Source: an uncultured Clostridia bacterium
GTDB lineage: Bacteria; Bacillota; Clostridia; Oscillospirales; JAAYOS01
Length of the DNA: 26,204 bases
Direction: 5' to 3'
Assembly: GCA_944386395.1 (NCBI GenBank)
Contig: CALXAZ010000015.1
Span: 1-26,204, forward strand
The first letter of the stretch is position 1. Each line of letters starts with the position of its first letter. The translations under genes and the position numbers were made by a program. Shown piece by piece: positions 7,145-14,693 of this stretch. The notes under the pieces are model-generated. The model was not told the DNA's origin and searched no databases. It worked only from the letters and a program-made list of their open reading frames with translations.

Positions 7145-7585
7145 TTATACCACCTCGATCTTTCCTCCGGCCGCTTCAATCTTCTGACGAGCTGCTCCGG
7201 AACACGCTGCCGCGACAACCGTCAGTTTCTTGGTTATTTCTCCGTTACCAAGAATCTTGACGCCATACTGGCACTTGCTCAATATACCGCGCTCGATAAG
7301 AGCTTCTGCAGTAACGGTCGCACCATCATCAAATACCTCGAGGGCTGAAACGTTGACAGCCTCAAGCGGCTTTGCAAAAATATTATTGAATCCTCGTTTC
7401 GGGAGACGGCGGGTGAGTGGCATCTGTCCGCCTTCAAAACCTATGCGGACTCCACCGCCGGAACGCGCCTTCTGTCCCTTGTGTCCACGACCTCCGGTCT
7501 TGCCGTTGCCCGTGCCGGGACCGCGCCCCTTGCGCTTGCCCTCTTTTGTTGAACCCGGAGCGGGGGAAAGCTCATGAATATTCAT
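7145..7585 (-). CDS. rplO: 50S ribosomal protein L15 (uL15)
   Basis: The 146-residue product begins MNIHELSPAPGSTKEGKRKGRGPG and has the Gly/Arg/Lys-rich extended N-terminus (KTGGRGHKGQKARSGG) that threads into 23S rRNA. The globular C-terminal half follows (EALIERGILSK...). It is a normal-length bacterial uL15 and a late-assembling large-subunit protein. It lies 15 nt after rpmD and directly abuts secY, the usual rpmD-rplO-secY order. Confidence 0.98.
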   Translation of the reverse strand: MNIHELSPAPGSTKEGKRKGRGPGTGNGKTGGRGHKGQKARSGGGVRIGFEGGQMPLTRRLPKRGFNNIFAKPLEAVNVSALEVFDDGATVTAEALIERGILSKCQYGVKILGNGEITKKLTVVAAACSGAARQKIEAAGGKIEVV

Positions 7586-7600
7586 CTTACTCGCTCCTCC

Positions 7601-7783
7601 TTATTTTTCTTCCTCGACTTCCAGCAGGTAGCCGATAAGGGCTATCTTGCCTTTGGTCGCGGCGTTATCCGGCTGGACTGTTGTGTCGCCAATGCGGCGA
7701 AGCCCTAGCGAATGTGCTGTTGCGATATGCTTTTCAAGACGTCCGTTCAGGCTCTTGACAAGCTTTATGCTCATATTTGCCAT
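7601..7783 (-). CDS. rpmD: 50S ribosomal protein L30 (uL30)
   Basis: This 60-residue protein has the short bacterial uL30 form: a SIKLVKSLNGRLEKHIATAHSLGLRRIG core and a VQPDNAATKGKIALIGYLLEVEE end. Length matches the family (about 57-62). uL30 binds 23S rRNA helices near the base of the central protuberance. It sits between rpsE (13 nt upstream) and rplO (15 nt downstream). Confidence 0.97.
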   Translation of the reverse strand: MANMSIKLVKSLNGRLEKHIATAHSLGLRRIGDTTVQPDNAATKGKIALIGYLLEVEEEK

Positions 7784-7796
7784 TTTCCGGACCTCC

Positions 7797-8312
7797 TTAA
7801 CCTAAAATCTCTGCCGGTGCCTTACCGCGTACACGGGAGACCTCTTCCACGCTCTTAAGCGACTTGAGACCTTCCATCGTCGCGCTGACCACGTTCTGCG
7901 GATTGTTGGAACGCAGGCACTTCGTGCGTATATCGCGGATGCCCACAGCCTCTGCAACGGCGCGGACTGCCCCTCCGGCAATAACACCAGTACCGGGAGC
8001 GGCGGGCTTCAGAAGCACTTCGCCGGCGCCAAACTTGCCTATGACCTCATGCGGGATCGTCGTTCCATAAAGATTTATCTTAACAAGATTTTTCTTCGCG
8101 TCCTCAATCCCCTTGCGGATAGCATCCGGAACTTCGGCTGCTTTTCCTAGACCAAAGCCCACTATGCCATTGCCATCGCCCACAACTACAAGAGCCGCAA
8201 ACTTAAATATGCGCCCGCCCTTGACCGTCTTGGCAACTCTGTTCAGCGAAACAACCTTTTCTGTCAGTTCCAGCGATTCCGCATCTATCTTCTGAGCTTT
8301 ATTGAAAGCCAT
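7797..8312 (-). CDS. rpsE: 30S ribosomal protein S5 (uS5)
   Basis: The 171-residue product carries the N-terminal double-stranded-RNA-binding-like S5 domain (LTEKVVSLNRVAKTVKGGRI, FAALVVVGDGNGIVGFGLGKA). The C-terminal domain follows (GTGVIAGGAVRAVAEAVGIR, RTKCLRSNNPQNVVSATMEG). uS5 lines the mRNA entry channel and affects decoding fidelity. Its length is usual for Firmicutes. It follows rplR by 16 nt. Confidence 0.98.
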   Translation of the reverse strand: MAFNKAQKIDAESLELTEKVVSLNRVAKTVKGGRIFKFAALVVVGDGNGIVGFGLGKAAEVPDAIRKGIEDAKKNLVKINLYGTTIPHEVIGKFGAGEVLLKPAAPGTGVIAGGAVRAVAEAVGIRDIRTKCLRSNNPQNVVSATMEGLKSLKSVEEVSRVRGKAPAEILG

Positions 8313-8328
8313 TTATATCCTCCTCCCG

Positions 8329-8688
8329 TTAAAACTTCAGACCGCCCTCACGGGCGCCGTCGGCAAGCTCCTGGATACGACCATGATACACATAGCCGCC
8401 GCGGTCAAATACCACACTCTCGATGCCAGCCTTTGCGGCACGCTCTGCTACAAGCTTGCCAACCTCGCGGGCAACTTCCTTCTTCGAGCCATTCTCGCCG
8501 ACTCCCTTTTCAAGGGATGAAGCAGCGACGAGGGTCTTACCATTTACATCATCGATTACCTGTGCATATATATTGCTGAGGCTGCGGAACACACAGAGGC
8601 GGGGAGTCTCGGGAGTGCCCGAAATCTTACCGCGGATTCTTTTGTGCCTACGCAGACGCTGAGCATTACTGTCCGGTCTTTTAATCAT
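8329..8688 (-). CDS. rplR: 50S ribosomal protein L18 (uL18)
   Basis: This 119-residue protein has the bacterial uL18 pattern: basic N-terminus (RLRRHKRIRGKISGTPETPR), LCVFRSLSNIYAQVIDD, and the C-terminal VFDRGGYVYHGRIQELADG segment. uL18 binds 5S rRNA in the central protuberance together with uL5. It lies between rplF and rpsE in standard spc-operon order, with 15- and 16-nt spacers. Confidence 0.98.
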   Translation of the reverse strand: MIKRPDSNAQRLRRHKRIRGKISGTPETPRLCVFRSLSNIYAQVIDDVNGKTLVAASSLEKGVGENGSKKEVAREVGKLVAERAAKAGIESVVFDRGGYVYHGRIQELADGAREGGLKF

Positions 8689-8703
8689 CTAGGCACACCT
8701 CCC

Positions 8704-9252
8704 TTATTTCTTCTTGGCGCCGGTCTTGCCCTCTTTATGGCGGACATACTCACCGGCGTAGCGGATTCCCTTGCCCTTATACGGCTCAGGCGGTCTTGTC
8801 TCTCTGACCTCCGCAGCGTACTGACCAACCTTCTGCTTGTCGGCACCGCTGATAATTATGCTATTGGGATTTGGCACTTCAATTGTGATATCGTCCGTAT
8901 CCTCAAATGTGACCTGATGCGAAAAACCGAGGTTCATAATGAGCTGATTGCCCTGCTTCTGGGCACGATATCCTACACCCACAACCTGGAGCTCCTTTTT
9001 GTATCCCTCTGCCACACCAACAACCATGTTGTTTATGAGTGTACGGGTAAGCCCATGGAGAGACCGATTTTCCTTCTCATCATTTGGGCGCTTAACTGTA
9101 ATAACAGACCCATCATGCTCGATTATCATCGATGGGGCAAACTTCTGCGTGAGGGTACCTTTGGGTCCCTTAACTGTTACGCAATTGCCCTCTTCTATCT
9201 TGACCTCAACGCCCGCAGGCACGGTCACCGGATGTTTACCTATTCTCGACAT
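8704..9252 (-). CDS. rplF: 50S ribosomal protein L6 (uL6)
   Basis: The 182-residue product starts MSRIGKHPVTVPAGVEVKIE and shows the two repeated L6 folds, ending with RPPEPYKGKGIRYAGEYVRH and a Lys-rich tail. uL6 lies near the GTPase-associated centre and contacts the sarcin-ricin loop region. Length is near the usual ~178-180. It is 12 nt after rpsH. Confidence 0.98.
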   Translation of the reverse strand: MSRIGKHPVTVPAGVEVKIEEGNCVTVKGPKGTLTQKFAPSMIIEHDGSVITVKRPNDEKENRSLHGLTRTLINNMVVGVAEGYKKELQVVGVGYRAQKQGNQLIMNLGFSHQVTFEDTDDITIEVPNPNSIIISGADKQKVGQYAAEVRETRPPEPYKGKGIRYAGEYVRHKEGKTGAKKK

Positions 9253-9264
9253 TCCCGTACCTCC

Positions 9265-9663
9265 TTACCATACGAACGCCAGGACCTCGCCACCGACATG
9301 CTCGGCTCTTGCCTTCTTATCGGTCATGACGCCCTTTGATGTTGAAATAATAGCTATACCGAGACCACGAAGGACCTTCGGCAGCTCTTCGGTACCTACG
9401 TATACGCGCAGACCCGGCTTTGAAACGCGGCGCAAACCAGAAATAGCCTGTTCTTTGCCCGCGAGATATTTCAGGGTGACGCGGATTATGCCCTGCCCGC
9501 CATCCTCTATCAGCTGATAGCCTGCAATATATCCTTCCTGCTGGAGGATATCGGCTATCGACTTTTTCATTTTAGACGCAGGGATGTCAACCGTCTCATG
9601 CTTTGCCGAGCTGGCATTTCTGATACGGGTGAGCATATCTGCGATTGGATCGGTTATATGCAT
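9265..9663 (-). CDS. rpsH: 30S ribosomal protein S8 (uS8)
   Basis: This 132-residue protein begins MHITDPIADMLTRIRNASSAKHETVDIPASK, the canonical uS8 start, and ends ISTSKGVMTDKKARAEHVGGEVLAFVW. uS8 binds 16S rRNA helix 21 and is needed for platform assembly. In enterobacteria S8 also represses the spc operon at the rplE translation start; no matching mimic was recognised here. It follows rpsN by 21 nt. Confidence 0.98.
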   Translation of the reverse strand: MHITDPIADMLTRIRNASSAKHETVDIPASKMKKSIADILQQEGYIAGYQLIEDGGQGIIRVTLKYLAGKEQAISGLRRVSKPGLRVYVGTEELPKVLRGLGIAIISTSKGVMTDKKARAEHVGGEVLAFVW

Positions 9664-9684
9664 ATTTCTGCCTCCTTCAGCAAT

Positions 9685-9870
9685 TTACCAACTGGCTTTT
9701 CTTACGCCCGGGATCTGTCCCTTATAAGCAAGTTCCCGGAAGCAGATACGGCAAATGCCGTAGTCCCGAAGGTAAGCGTGGGGTCTGCCGCAGATCTTGC
9801 ACCTGTTATACTTGCGTGTGGAAAACTTAGGCTCTGCCTGCTGCTTCAAAATCATTGATTTTTTAGCCAT
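9685..9870 (-). CDS. rpsN: 30S ribosomal protein S14, type Z (uS14)
   Basis: The 61-residue product is the short zinc-binding S14, with Cys24, Cys27, Cys40 and Cys43 in NRCKICGRPHAYLRDYGICR followed by ICFRELAYKGQIPGV. It lacks the extra segment of the ~100-residue zinc-free form. uS14 is a head protein that joins late in 30S assembly. It lies between rplE and rpsH, the normal spc-operon position for type Z rpsN. Confidence 0.98.
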   Translation of the reverse strand: MAKKSMILKQQAEPKFSTRKYNRCKICGRPHAYLRDYGICRICFRELAYKGQIPGVRKASW

Positions 9871-9881
9871 TATTTGCCTCC

Positions 9882-10430
9882 TCAGGAACGTGCGAAGGGC
9901 GCGCCAATGAGCGTAAGCAGCTCGCGGGCCTCTTCGTCTGTCTTAGCGGTGGTGCATATCACTATGTCCATACCGCGGATCTTGTCTATCTTGTCGTAAT
10001 CTATCTCTGGGAATATCAGCTGCTCTGTAAGACCAAAAGCATAGTTTCCCCGCCCATCAAAGGAATTTGCGTTGATACCGCGGAAGTCACGTACGCGCGG
10101 AAGCGCTACATTAAACAGTCTGTCGAGAAATTCCCACATACGATCCTGGCGGAGTGTCACCTTTACGCCTATCGGCATACCTTCACGGAGTTTGAAGTTA
10201 GCAACAGACTTCTTTGCCTTCGTAATAACAGCCTTCTGCCCTGCGATCATGGATATGTCATTTACAACAGCTTCGATCGCCTTGGGATTATCGCGGCAAT
10301 CTCCGCAACCTACGTTGATAACCACTTTTTCGATCTTCGGTATCTCCATGACGTTCTTATACTCGAATTTCTTTACAAGGGCAGGAGCCACAGCTGTGGT
10401 ATATTTCTCTTTAAGGTTTGGTGCTGCCAT
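9882..10430 (-). CDS. rplE: 50S ribosomal protein L5 (uL5)
   Basis: This 182-residue protein has family-typical stretches NLKEKYTTAVAPALVKKFEYKNVMEIPKIEKVVINVGCGD, TKAKKSVANFKLREGMPIGVKVTLR, and the end PEIDYDKIDKIRGMDIVI...EARELLTLIGAPF. uL5 binds 5S rRNA and contacts P-site tRNA through its exposed loop. Length is standard (~179). It is 16 nt after rplX. Confidence 0.98.
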   Translation of the reverse strand: MAAPNLKEKYTTAVAPALVKKFEYKNVMEIPKIEKVVINVGCGDCRDNPKAIEAVVNDISMIAGQKAVITKAKKSVANFKLREGMPIGVKVTLRQDRMWEFLDRLFNVALPRVRDFRGINANSFDGRGNYAFGLTEQLIFPEIDYDKIDKIRGMDIVICTTAKTDEEARELLTLIGAPFARS

Positions 10431-10446
10431 TTTTCATCCTCCTCCC

Positions 10447-10764
10447 TTATATCTCTGCGCCGCAATGCTTGCAGACGCGGGTCTTTGCCCCATCAGCCCC
10501 TATCTTGTGTGCAAGACGGGTGGGCTTTGAGCACTTAGGGCATACACGCATGACCTTTGACGCCCTGATATAGCCCTCGCTCTTTATGATACCGCCAACT
10601 TCTCCCTGGCGGCGTGGCTTCTTGTGACGGGAAACCATGTTCACACCCTCGACCAGAACCATCTTCGTCGACGGATCGGAGGCAAGAACCTTTCCCTGCT
10701 TGCCAATGTCCTTACCGGACAAGACAACCACTATGTCATCTTTTCTTACATGAAGATTATTCAT
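10447..10764 (-). CDS. rplX: 50S ribosomal protein L24 (uL24), zinc-ribbon variant
   Basis: The 105-residue product begins with the KOW motif (MNNLHVRKDDIVVVLSGKDIGKQGKVL), which binds the 5' end of 23S rRNA early in assembly. The C-terminal part has CPKC at 75-78 and CKHC at 98-101, a probable zinc ribbon that many bacterial L24 proteins lack. The rest is ordinary. It lies between rplN and rplE with 15- and 16-nt spacers. Confidence 0.98.
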   Translation of the reverse strand: MNNLHVRKDDIVVVLSGKDIGKQGKVLASDPSTKMVLVEGVNMVSRHKKPRRQGEVGGIIKSEGYIRASKVMRVCPKCSKPTRLAHKIGADGAKTRVCKHCGAEI

Positions 10765-10779
10765 CGTTGTGCCCTCCCC

Positions 10780-11148
10780 TTATATAACTTCAGGGGCGAG
10801 AGACAGTATCTTCATGAAATCCTTGTCACGGAGCTCACGGGCGATAGGCCCAAAGATACGTGTTCCTCTCGGGTTTTTGTCATCCCTGATAATAACAGCG
10901 GCATTCTCGTCAAAACGGACATATGTGCCATCTGCGCGGCGGACGCCTTTCGCAGAGCGGACTATAACAGCCTTTACAACATCGCCCTTCTTGACAACCC
11001 CGCCCGGAGTGACTCTTCTAACCGAAGCGACTATTACATCTCCGATATTTCCGTACTTGCGGCTTGAGCCGCCCAGTACCCTTATGCATTTAAGCTCTTT
11101 GGCGCCGGTGTTATCGGCAACCTTGAGCCGTGTCTCCTGTTGAATCAC
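10780..11148 (-). CDS. rplN: 50S ribosomal protein L14 (uL14), GTG start
   Basis: This 122-residue protein (MIQQETRLKVADNTGAKELKCIRVLGG...) is a full-length uL14, which forms intersubunit bridges and contacts the ribosome silencing factor in other bacteria. The start is GTG at 11146-11148, after an AAGGGGG ribosome binding site 7 nt away. The family's N-terminus begins exactly here, so the GTG start is well supported. It is 12 nt after rpsQ. Confidence 0.98.
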   Translation of the reverse strand: MIQQETRLKVADNTGAKELKCIRVLGGSSRKYGNIGDVIVASVRRVTPGGVVKKGDVVKAVIVRSAKGVRRADGTYVRFDENAAVIIRDDKNPRGTRIFGPIARELRDKDFMKILSLAPEVI

Positions 11149-11160
11149 GGATAAACCCCC

Positions 11161-11418
11161 TTACTGCGCTTTCTCGACTATCTCGACAAGGCGCCATCTC
11201 TTATCCTTAGACAGCGGACGGGTCTCCATGACCTTTACCTTATCTCCTATCGAGCACTCATTGTTTTCATCGTGGGCTTTGAGCTTATAGGTCTTTTTCA
11301 CTATCTTGCCATAGAGCGGATGTCTTACCCTGTCCTCAATCGCCACGACAATGGTCTTATCCATTTTGTCGGACACGACTGTGCCCGTCATGGTTTTACG
11401 AAAAGCTCTTTCGCTCAT
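11161..11418 (-). CDS. rpsQ: 30S ribosomal protein S17 (uS17)
   Basis: The 85-residue protein has the uS17 OB fold with the signature GTVVSDKMDKTIVVAIEDRVRHPLYGKIVKKT and the end VKVMETRPLSKDKRWRLVEIVEK. Its length matches the family. uS17 binds helix 11 of 16S rRNA and helps early assembly. It follows rpmC by 23 nt, with an AAGGAGG ribosome binding site. Confidence 0.98.
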   Translation of the reverse strand: MSERAFRKTMTGTVVSDKMDKTIVVAIEDRVRHPLYGKIVKKTYKLKAHDENNECSIGDKVKVMETRPLSKDKRWRLVEIVEKAQ

Positions 11419-11441
11419 CTATTTTTACCTCCTTAGGGCAC

Positions 11442-11639
11442 TTATGCGTTCTTTAACTCATTTTCGCGGATTATCGTCTTCACGCGGGCGATATCTTTCT
11501 TGACGGCCGCGATCCTCAGCGGATTTTCAAGTTGGTTTGTGGCGTGCTGGAGTCTGAGCTGGAAGAGATCCTTTTTCAGGTCAACGAGCTTCTGCTCAAG
11601 TTCCGATGCCGACATCTCTCTTATCTCATTAGCCTTCAT
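11442..11639 (-). CDS. rpmC: 50S ribosomal protein L29 (uL29)
   Basis: This 65-residue two-helix protein begins MKANEIREMSASELEQKLVDL and continues KKDLFQLRLQHATNQLENP, typical of uL29 beside the peptide exit tunnel. I chose the ATG at 11637-11639 because a GGTGGTGA ribosome binding site lies just before it and the family starts here. A GTG four codons upstream (11649-11651) is possible but would use up that site. The start overlaps the end of rplP by 11 nt, suggesting coupled translation. Confidence 0.95.
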   Translation of the reverse strand: MKANEIREMSASELEQKLVDLKKDLFQLRLQHATNQLENPLRIAAVKKDIARVKTIIRENELKNA

Positions 11640-12066
11640 TATCGTCACCACCAGTCGTATCTTCGCGCGTCACAAACTTGCACTTCAGCGGAAGCTTGTG
11701 CGAAGCAAGACGCATTGCCTCACGGGCTGTTTCTTCCGGAACACCCGCTATCTCAAACATGACCCTGCCCGGCTTTACCACGGCTACCCAGTACTCTGGT
11801 GAGCCCTTACCGGAACCCATTCGGGTCTCAGCCGGCTTTTCTGTTACCGGCTTGTCCGGGAAAATCTTTATCCATACCTGACCGCCACGGCGGATATAAC
11901 GCGTCATAGCAATACGCGCCGCCTCGATCTGACGGGATGTTACCCAGCTCGGCTCAGCCGCCATAAGACCAAAATCGCCATATGTGACCTTGTTGCCACG
12001 AGTAGCCTTGCCCGTCATGCGTCCCCTTTGGACCTTGCGGTATTTAACTCTCTTAGGCAGAAGCAT
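11629..12066 (-). CDS. rplP: 50S ribosomal protein L16 (uL16)
   Basis: The 145-residue protein starts MLLPKRVKYRKVQRGRMTGKATRG and contains the conserved RYIRRGGQVWIKIFPDKPVT and RMGSGKGSPEYWVAVVKPGRV segments. uL16 helps form the A-site tRNA pocket and the peptidyl transferase surroundings. Length is near normal, with a short acidic end (TTGGDDNEG). Its ATG overlaps the rpsC stop (TAATG) and its end overlaps rpmC. Confidence 0.98.
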   Translation of the reverse strand: MLLPKRVKYRKVQRGRMTGKATRGNKVTYGDFGLMAAEPSWVTSRQIEAARIAMTRYIRRGGQVWIKIFPDKPVTEKPAETRMGSGKGSPEYWVAVVKPGRVMFEIAGVPEETAREAMRLASHKLPLKCKFVTREDTTGGDDNEG

Positions 12067-12881
12067 TACCTGGCTCCTCCTTCCCTGCGGTTCCCATTGT
12101 TATTGCGGTTTCCGCTGTTGCGGTTGTTATTAAAGTTACGGTTATCACGATTCCCATCGCGATTATTATCGCGGCGGCGGTTATCGCGGTTATTACGGCG
12201 CTCATTGCGCGGACGCGGGGCCTCAAGCGAACGGCTGAGCTTACGTCCAGAGGTCTGGAGCACTTCGCCCTTGTATATCCACACCTTTACGCCTATGCGA
12301 CCGTATGTGGTCTTTGCCTCTGCAAAACCGTAGTCGATATCAGCGCGAAGTGTCTGCAGCGGAATGGTCCCCTCATGATAATGCTCTGTACGGGCTATTT
12401 CTGCGCCGCCAAGACGCCCGGAAACAGCAGTCTTGATACCTCTTGCACCAAGGCGCATCGCCCTCCCCATCGACTGCTTCATAGCGCGGCGGAAAGAAAT
12501 ACGCTTTTCGAGCTGAGAGGCAATATTTTCTGCAACCAGCTGAGCATTAAGGTCAGGGCTGCGGATCTCAACGATGTTGAGCGCAACAGGCTTCCCTATC
12601 ATTTTCTCAAGACGTGCACGGAGAGCTTCTATCTCTGCGCCGCCACGTCCTATGACCATTCCCGGTCTTGCACAATGCAGGAATATACGGACCTTTGTGT
12701 TGTCGCGTTCAATCTCAATCTTCGGGATACCTGCGCTGTACAGCGAATTTTTAAGATATTCCCTTATCTTGTTATCCTCTACCAGCAGGTCGCCAACCTT
12801 TTCATTGGAGGCAAACCAGCGGGAATCCCAGTCCTTTATAACGCCGACCCTAAGGCCATGCGGATTAACTTTCTGTCCCAT
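12066..12881 (-). CDS. rpsC: 30S ribosomal protein S3 (uS3) with Asn/Arg-rich tail
   Basis: The first ~220 residues are ordinary uS3: MGQKVNPHGLRVGVIKDWDS, a type II KH domain with VIGRGG near 76-81, and the C-terminal domain ending YKGEVLQTSGRK. uS3 lines the mRNA entry and has helicase-like function. Residues 222-271 form an unusual tail with about 18 Asn and 16 Arg of 50 residues in short NNR, RDN and GNR units. It is probably disordered and RNA-binding. Typical uS3 ends near 210-230, so this is an extension in the same frame, not a fusion to a recognised domain. It overlaps the rplP start by 1 nt. Confidence 0.98.
   Translation of the reverse strand: MGQKVNPHGLRVGVIKDWDSRWFASNEKVGDLLVEDNKIREYLKNSLYSAGIPKIEIERDNTKVRIFLHCARPGMVIGRGGAEIEALRARLEKMIGKPVALNIVEIRSPDLNAQLVAENIASQLEKRISFRRAMKQSMGRAMRLGARGIKTAVSGRLGGAEIARTEHYHEGTIPLQTLRADIDYGFAEAKTTYGRIGVKVWIYKGEVLQTSGRKLSRSLEAPRPRNERRNNRDNRRRDNNRDGNRDNRNFNNNRNSGNRNNNGNRREGGAR
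12069..12218 (-). repeat. Degenerate repeat encoding the S3 Asn/Arg tail
   Basis: The 3' end of rpsC is built from imperfect repeats of motifs such as CGGTTATC and GCGGTTATT (plus strand). They encode Arg, Asn and Asp runs. The low complexity suggests growth by slippage, so the length may vary between strains. Confidence 0.6.
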
Positions 12882-12891
12882 ACTTACCTCC

Positions 12892-13227
12892 CTATTCCTT
12901 TTCCTTGAGCGAAATGCTTATGTGGGAAGTCCGCTTGTTTATGCGGTAAGCCCTTCCGTGAGCCCTCGGCATGTACCTCTTCATGATAGGACCGGGGGTT
13001 GTCAGGATCTCCGAAACGTACAGACGGTCGGCATCCATCTCATGGTTATTTTCAGCATTTGCAACCGCGCTGTTAAGCAACTTTATAAGCAATTCGCTTG
13101 CCGCCTTGGGAGTCTGCATAAGAATGGCACGCGCAGTATTTACATCCTTGCCCCTTATCAGGTCGCATACTATCTGCGCCTTGCGGGGAGAGATGCGTAC
13201 AAACTTCAGATGTGCTCTGGCTTCCAT
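12892..13227 (-). CDS. rplV: 50S ribosomal protein L22 (uL22)
   Basis: This 111-residue product begins MEARAHLKFVRISPRKAQIVCDLIRGK and carries the extended loop segment LYVSEILTTPGPIMKRYMPRAHGRAYRINKR, which reaches into the exit tunnel. Changes in this loop confer macrolide resistance in other bacteria; nothing unusual is seen here. Length is standard. It lies 11 nt after rpsS and 10 nt before rpsC. Confidence 0.98.
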   Translation of the reverse strand: MEARAHLKFVRISPRKAQIVCDLIRGKDVNTARAILMQTPKAASELLIKLLNSAVANAENNHEMDADRLYVSEILTTPGPIMKRYMPRAHGRAYRINKRTSHISISLKEKE

Positions 13228-13238
13228 CTATATCCTCC

Positions 13239-13511
13239 TTACTTCGAGGTCTTGCTGCCGGCGTGACCTCTGAAGGTACGTGTCGGAGCAAACTCGCCCA
13301 GTTTATGACCAACCATATCCTCGGTAATATACACCGGAACATGCTTGCGTCCATCGTGAACAGCTATTGTAAAGCCGACAAACTGGGGAAATATTGTTGA
13401 GGAACGGGACCACGTCTTAAGCACCTGCTTATTTCCGGTCTCATTCATTTTTTCAATTCTCTTGAAAAGCTCGGGAGCAACATACGGTCCCTTTTTAACG
13501 CTTCTACTCAT
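13239..13511 (-). CDS. rpsS: 30S ribosomal protein S19 (uS19)
   Basis: The 90-residue protein starts MSRSVKKGPYVAPELFKRIEKM and has the signature TWSRSSTIFPQFVGFTIAVHDGRKHVPVYITEDMVGHKLGEFAPTRTFRGH (written as segments of one conserved block). uS19 sits in the 30S head near the A-site finger and binds with uS13. Its length is normal. It follows rplB by 18 nt. Confidence 0.98.
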   Translation of the reverse strand: MSRSVKKGPYVAPELFKRIEKMNETGNKQVLKTWSRSSTIFPQFVGFTIAVHDGRKHVPVYITEDMVGHKLGEFAPTRTFRGHAGSKTSK

Positions 13512-13529
13512 TAAATTTCCTCCTCCCGC

Positions 13530-14363
13530 TTACTTGCTGTTACGACGCTTGACAATAAACTTGTCAGTGCGGTTCTTCTTCTTGCGGGTCTTATAGCCCA
13601 GTGCCGGTTTACCCCACGGGGTGACCGGTCCCGGACGTCCAATCGGGCTCTTTCCTTCACCGCCGCCGTGCGGGTGATCGTTCGGGTTCATGACCGAACC
13701 GCGTACTGTCGGGCGGATACCCATGTGACGCTTACGTCCAGCTTTACCAATCTGCACATTTTCATGGTCTACGTTCCCTACCTGACCTATGCATGCCTTG
13801 CAGCCCATCGGAACCATCCGAACCTCTCCAGATGGAAGCCTTACCTGCGCAAGCTTGCCCTCTTTTGCCATGAGCTGCGCAGACGTCCCTGCCGAACGGA
13901 CAAGCTGAGCGCCCTTGCCGGGATACAGTTCAACGTTGTGTATAAAGGTTCCAAGCGGGATCGCGGATATCGGCAGGCAGTTACCCGGCTTGATATCTGC
14001 GCCTTCACCGGAGACCACCGTATCGCCGATATTCAGCCCTATCGGGGCGATGATATAGGCGAGTGTGCCGTCCTCATATTTTATGAGAGCGATATTTGCC
14101 GAGCGGTTCGGATCGTATTCGAGTGTCTGAACCGTTGCCGGCATATCGAGTTTATTGCGCTTAAAATCAATAATGCGGTACTTTCTCTTGTTCCCGCCGC
14201 CATGATGGCGAACGGTGATACGACCATATGAATTGCGACCGGCCGTCTTTTTGACCTTCTCAATGAGGCTCTTCTCAGGCTTCACCTTTGAAAGCCCCGA
14301 GTAGTCGAGAACGGTCATGTGCCGCCGTGACGGCGTTGTGGGATTAAAGCTTTTTATCGCCAT
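13530..14363 (-). CDS. rplB: 50S ribosomal protein L2 (uL2)
   Basis: This 277-residue protein is a full-length uL2, needed for subunit association and peptidyl transferase activity. Visible landmarks are RITVRHHGGGNKRKYRIIDF near residue 50-70, the central OB and SH3-like domains, and the C-terminal GVAM-equivalent region MNPNDHPHGGGEGKSPIGRP containing the conserved His. It follows rplW by 36 nt, slightly longer than most gaps in the cluster. Confidence 0.98.
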   Translation of the reverse strand: MAIKSFNPTTPSRRHMTVLDYSGLSKVKPEKSLIEKVKKTAGRNSYGRITVRHHGGGNKRKYRIIDFKRNKLDMPATVQTLEYDPNRSANIALIKYEDGTLAYIIAPIGLNIGDTVVSGEGADIKPGNCLPISAIPLGTFIHNVELYPGKGAQLVRSAGTSAQLMAKEGKLAQVRLPSGEVRMVPMGCKACIGQVGNVDHENVQIGKAGRKRHMGIRPTVRGSVMNPNDHPHGGGEGKSPIGRPGPVTPWGKPALGYKTRKKKNRTDKFIVKRRNSK

Positions 14364-14399
14364 TTTGCGTTACACTCCTATCTGAACTCTTTTGGGGGC

Positions 14400-14693
14400 T
14401 TAATACATACCTTCAAAGAACTCAATTGTCTTAGAATCCTCTTTCAGTGTGACTACTGCCTTCTTCCAGGAGGGGCGGCGCCCTATGAGCATTCCCTGGC
14501 GCTTTTCCTTACCCTGGTAATTCATCGTGTTGACCTTATCGACCTTTACGCCGAATATTTCCTCGATAGCCTTTTTTATTTCTATCTTGTTTGCGTCCTT
14601 TGCCACCTCAAAGACATATCTCTTGTCCTCGACAGCTTCCATCGATTGCTCGGTGATGATCGGGCGCTTGATGATGTCGTATACGGATTTCAT
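14400..14693 (-). CDS. rplW: 50S ribosomal protein L23 (uL23)
   Basis: The 97-residue product (MKSVYDIIKRPIITEQSMEA..., IEKAI-like IKKAIEEIFGVKVDKVNTMNY) is uL23. It forms the docking site at the tunnel exit for trigger factor and SRP. The family glutamate region is present before the C-terminal SWKKAVVTLKEDSKTIEFFE. Its ATG overlaps the rplD stop (TAATG), so translation is likely coupled. Confidence 0.98.
   Translation of the reverse strand: MKSVYDIIKRPIITEQSMEAVEDKRYVFEVAKDANKIEIKKAIEEIFGVKVDKVNTMNYQGKEKRQGMLIGRRPSWKKAVVTLKEDSKTIEFFEGMY

Noticed and set aside
12069..12218. Frameshift or fusion as cause of the S3 tail
   Set aside because: The tail is in frame, composed of regular Arg/Asn codons, and ends with a stop that overlaps the rplP start in the normal way (TAATG), so it appears genuine.
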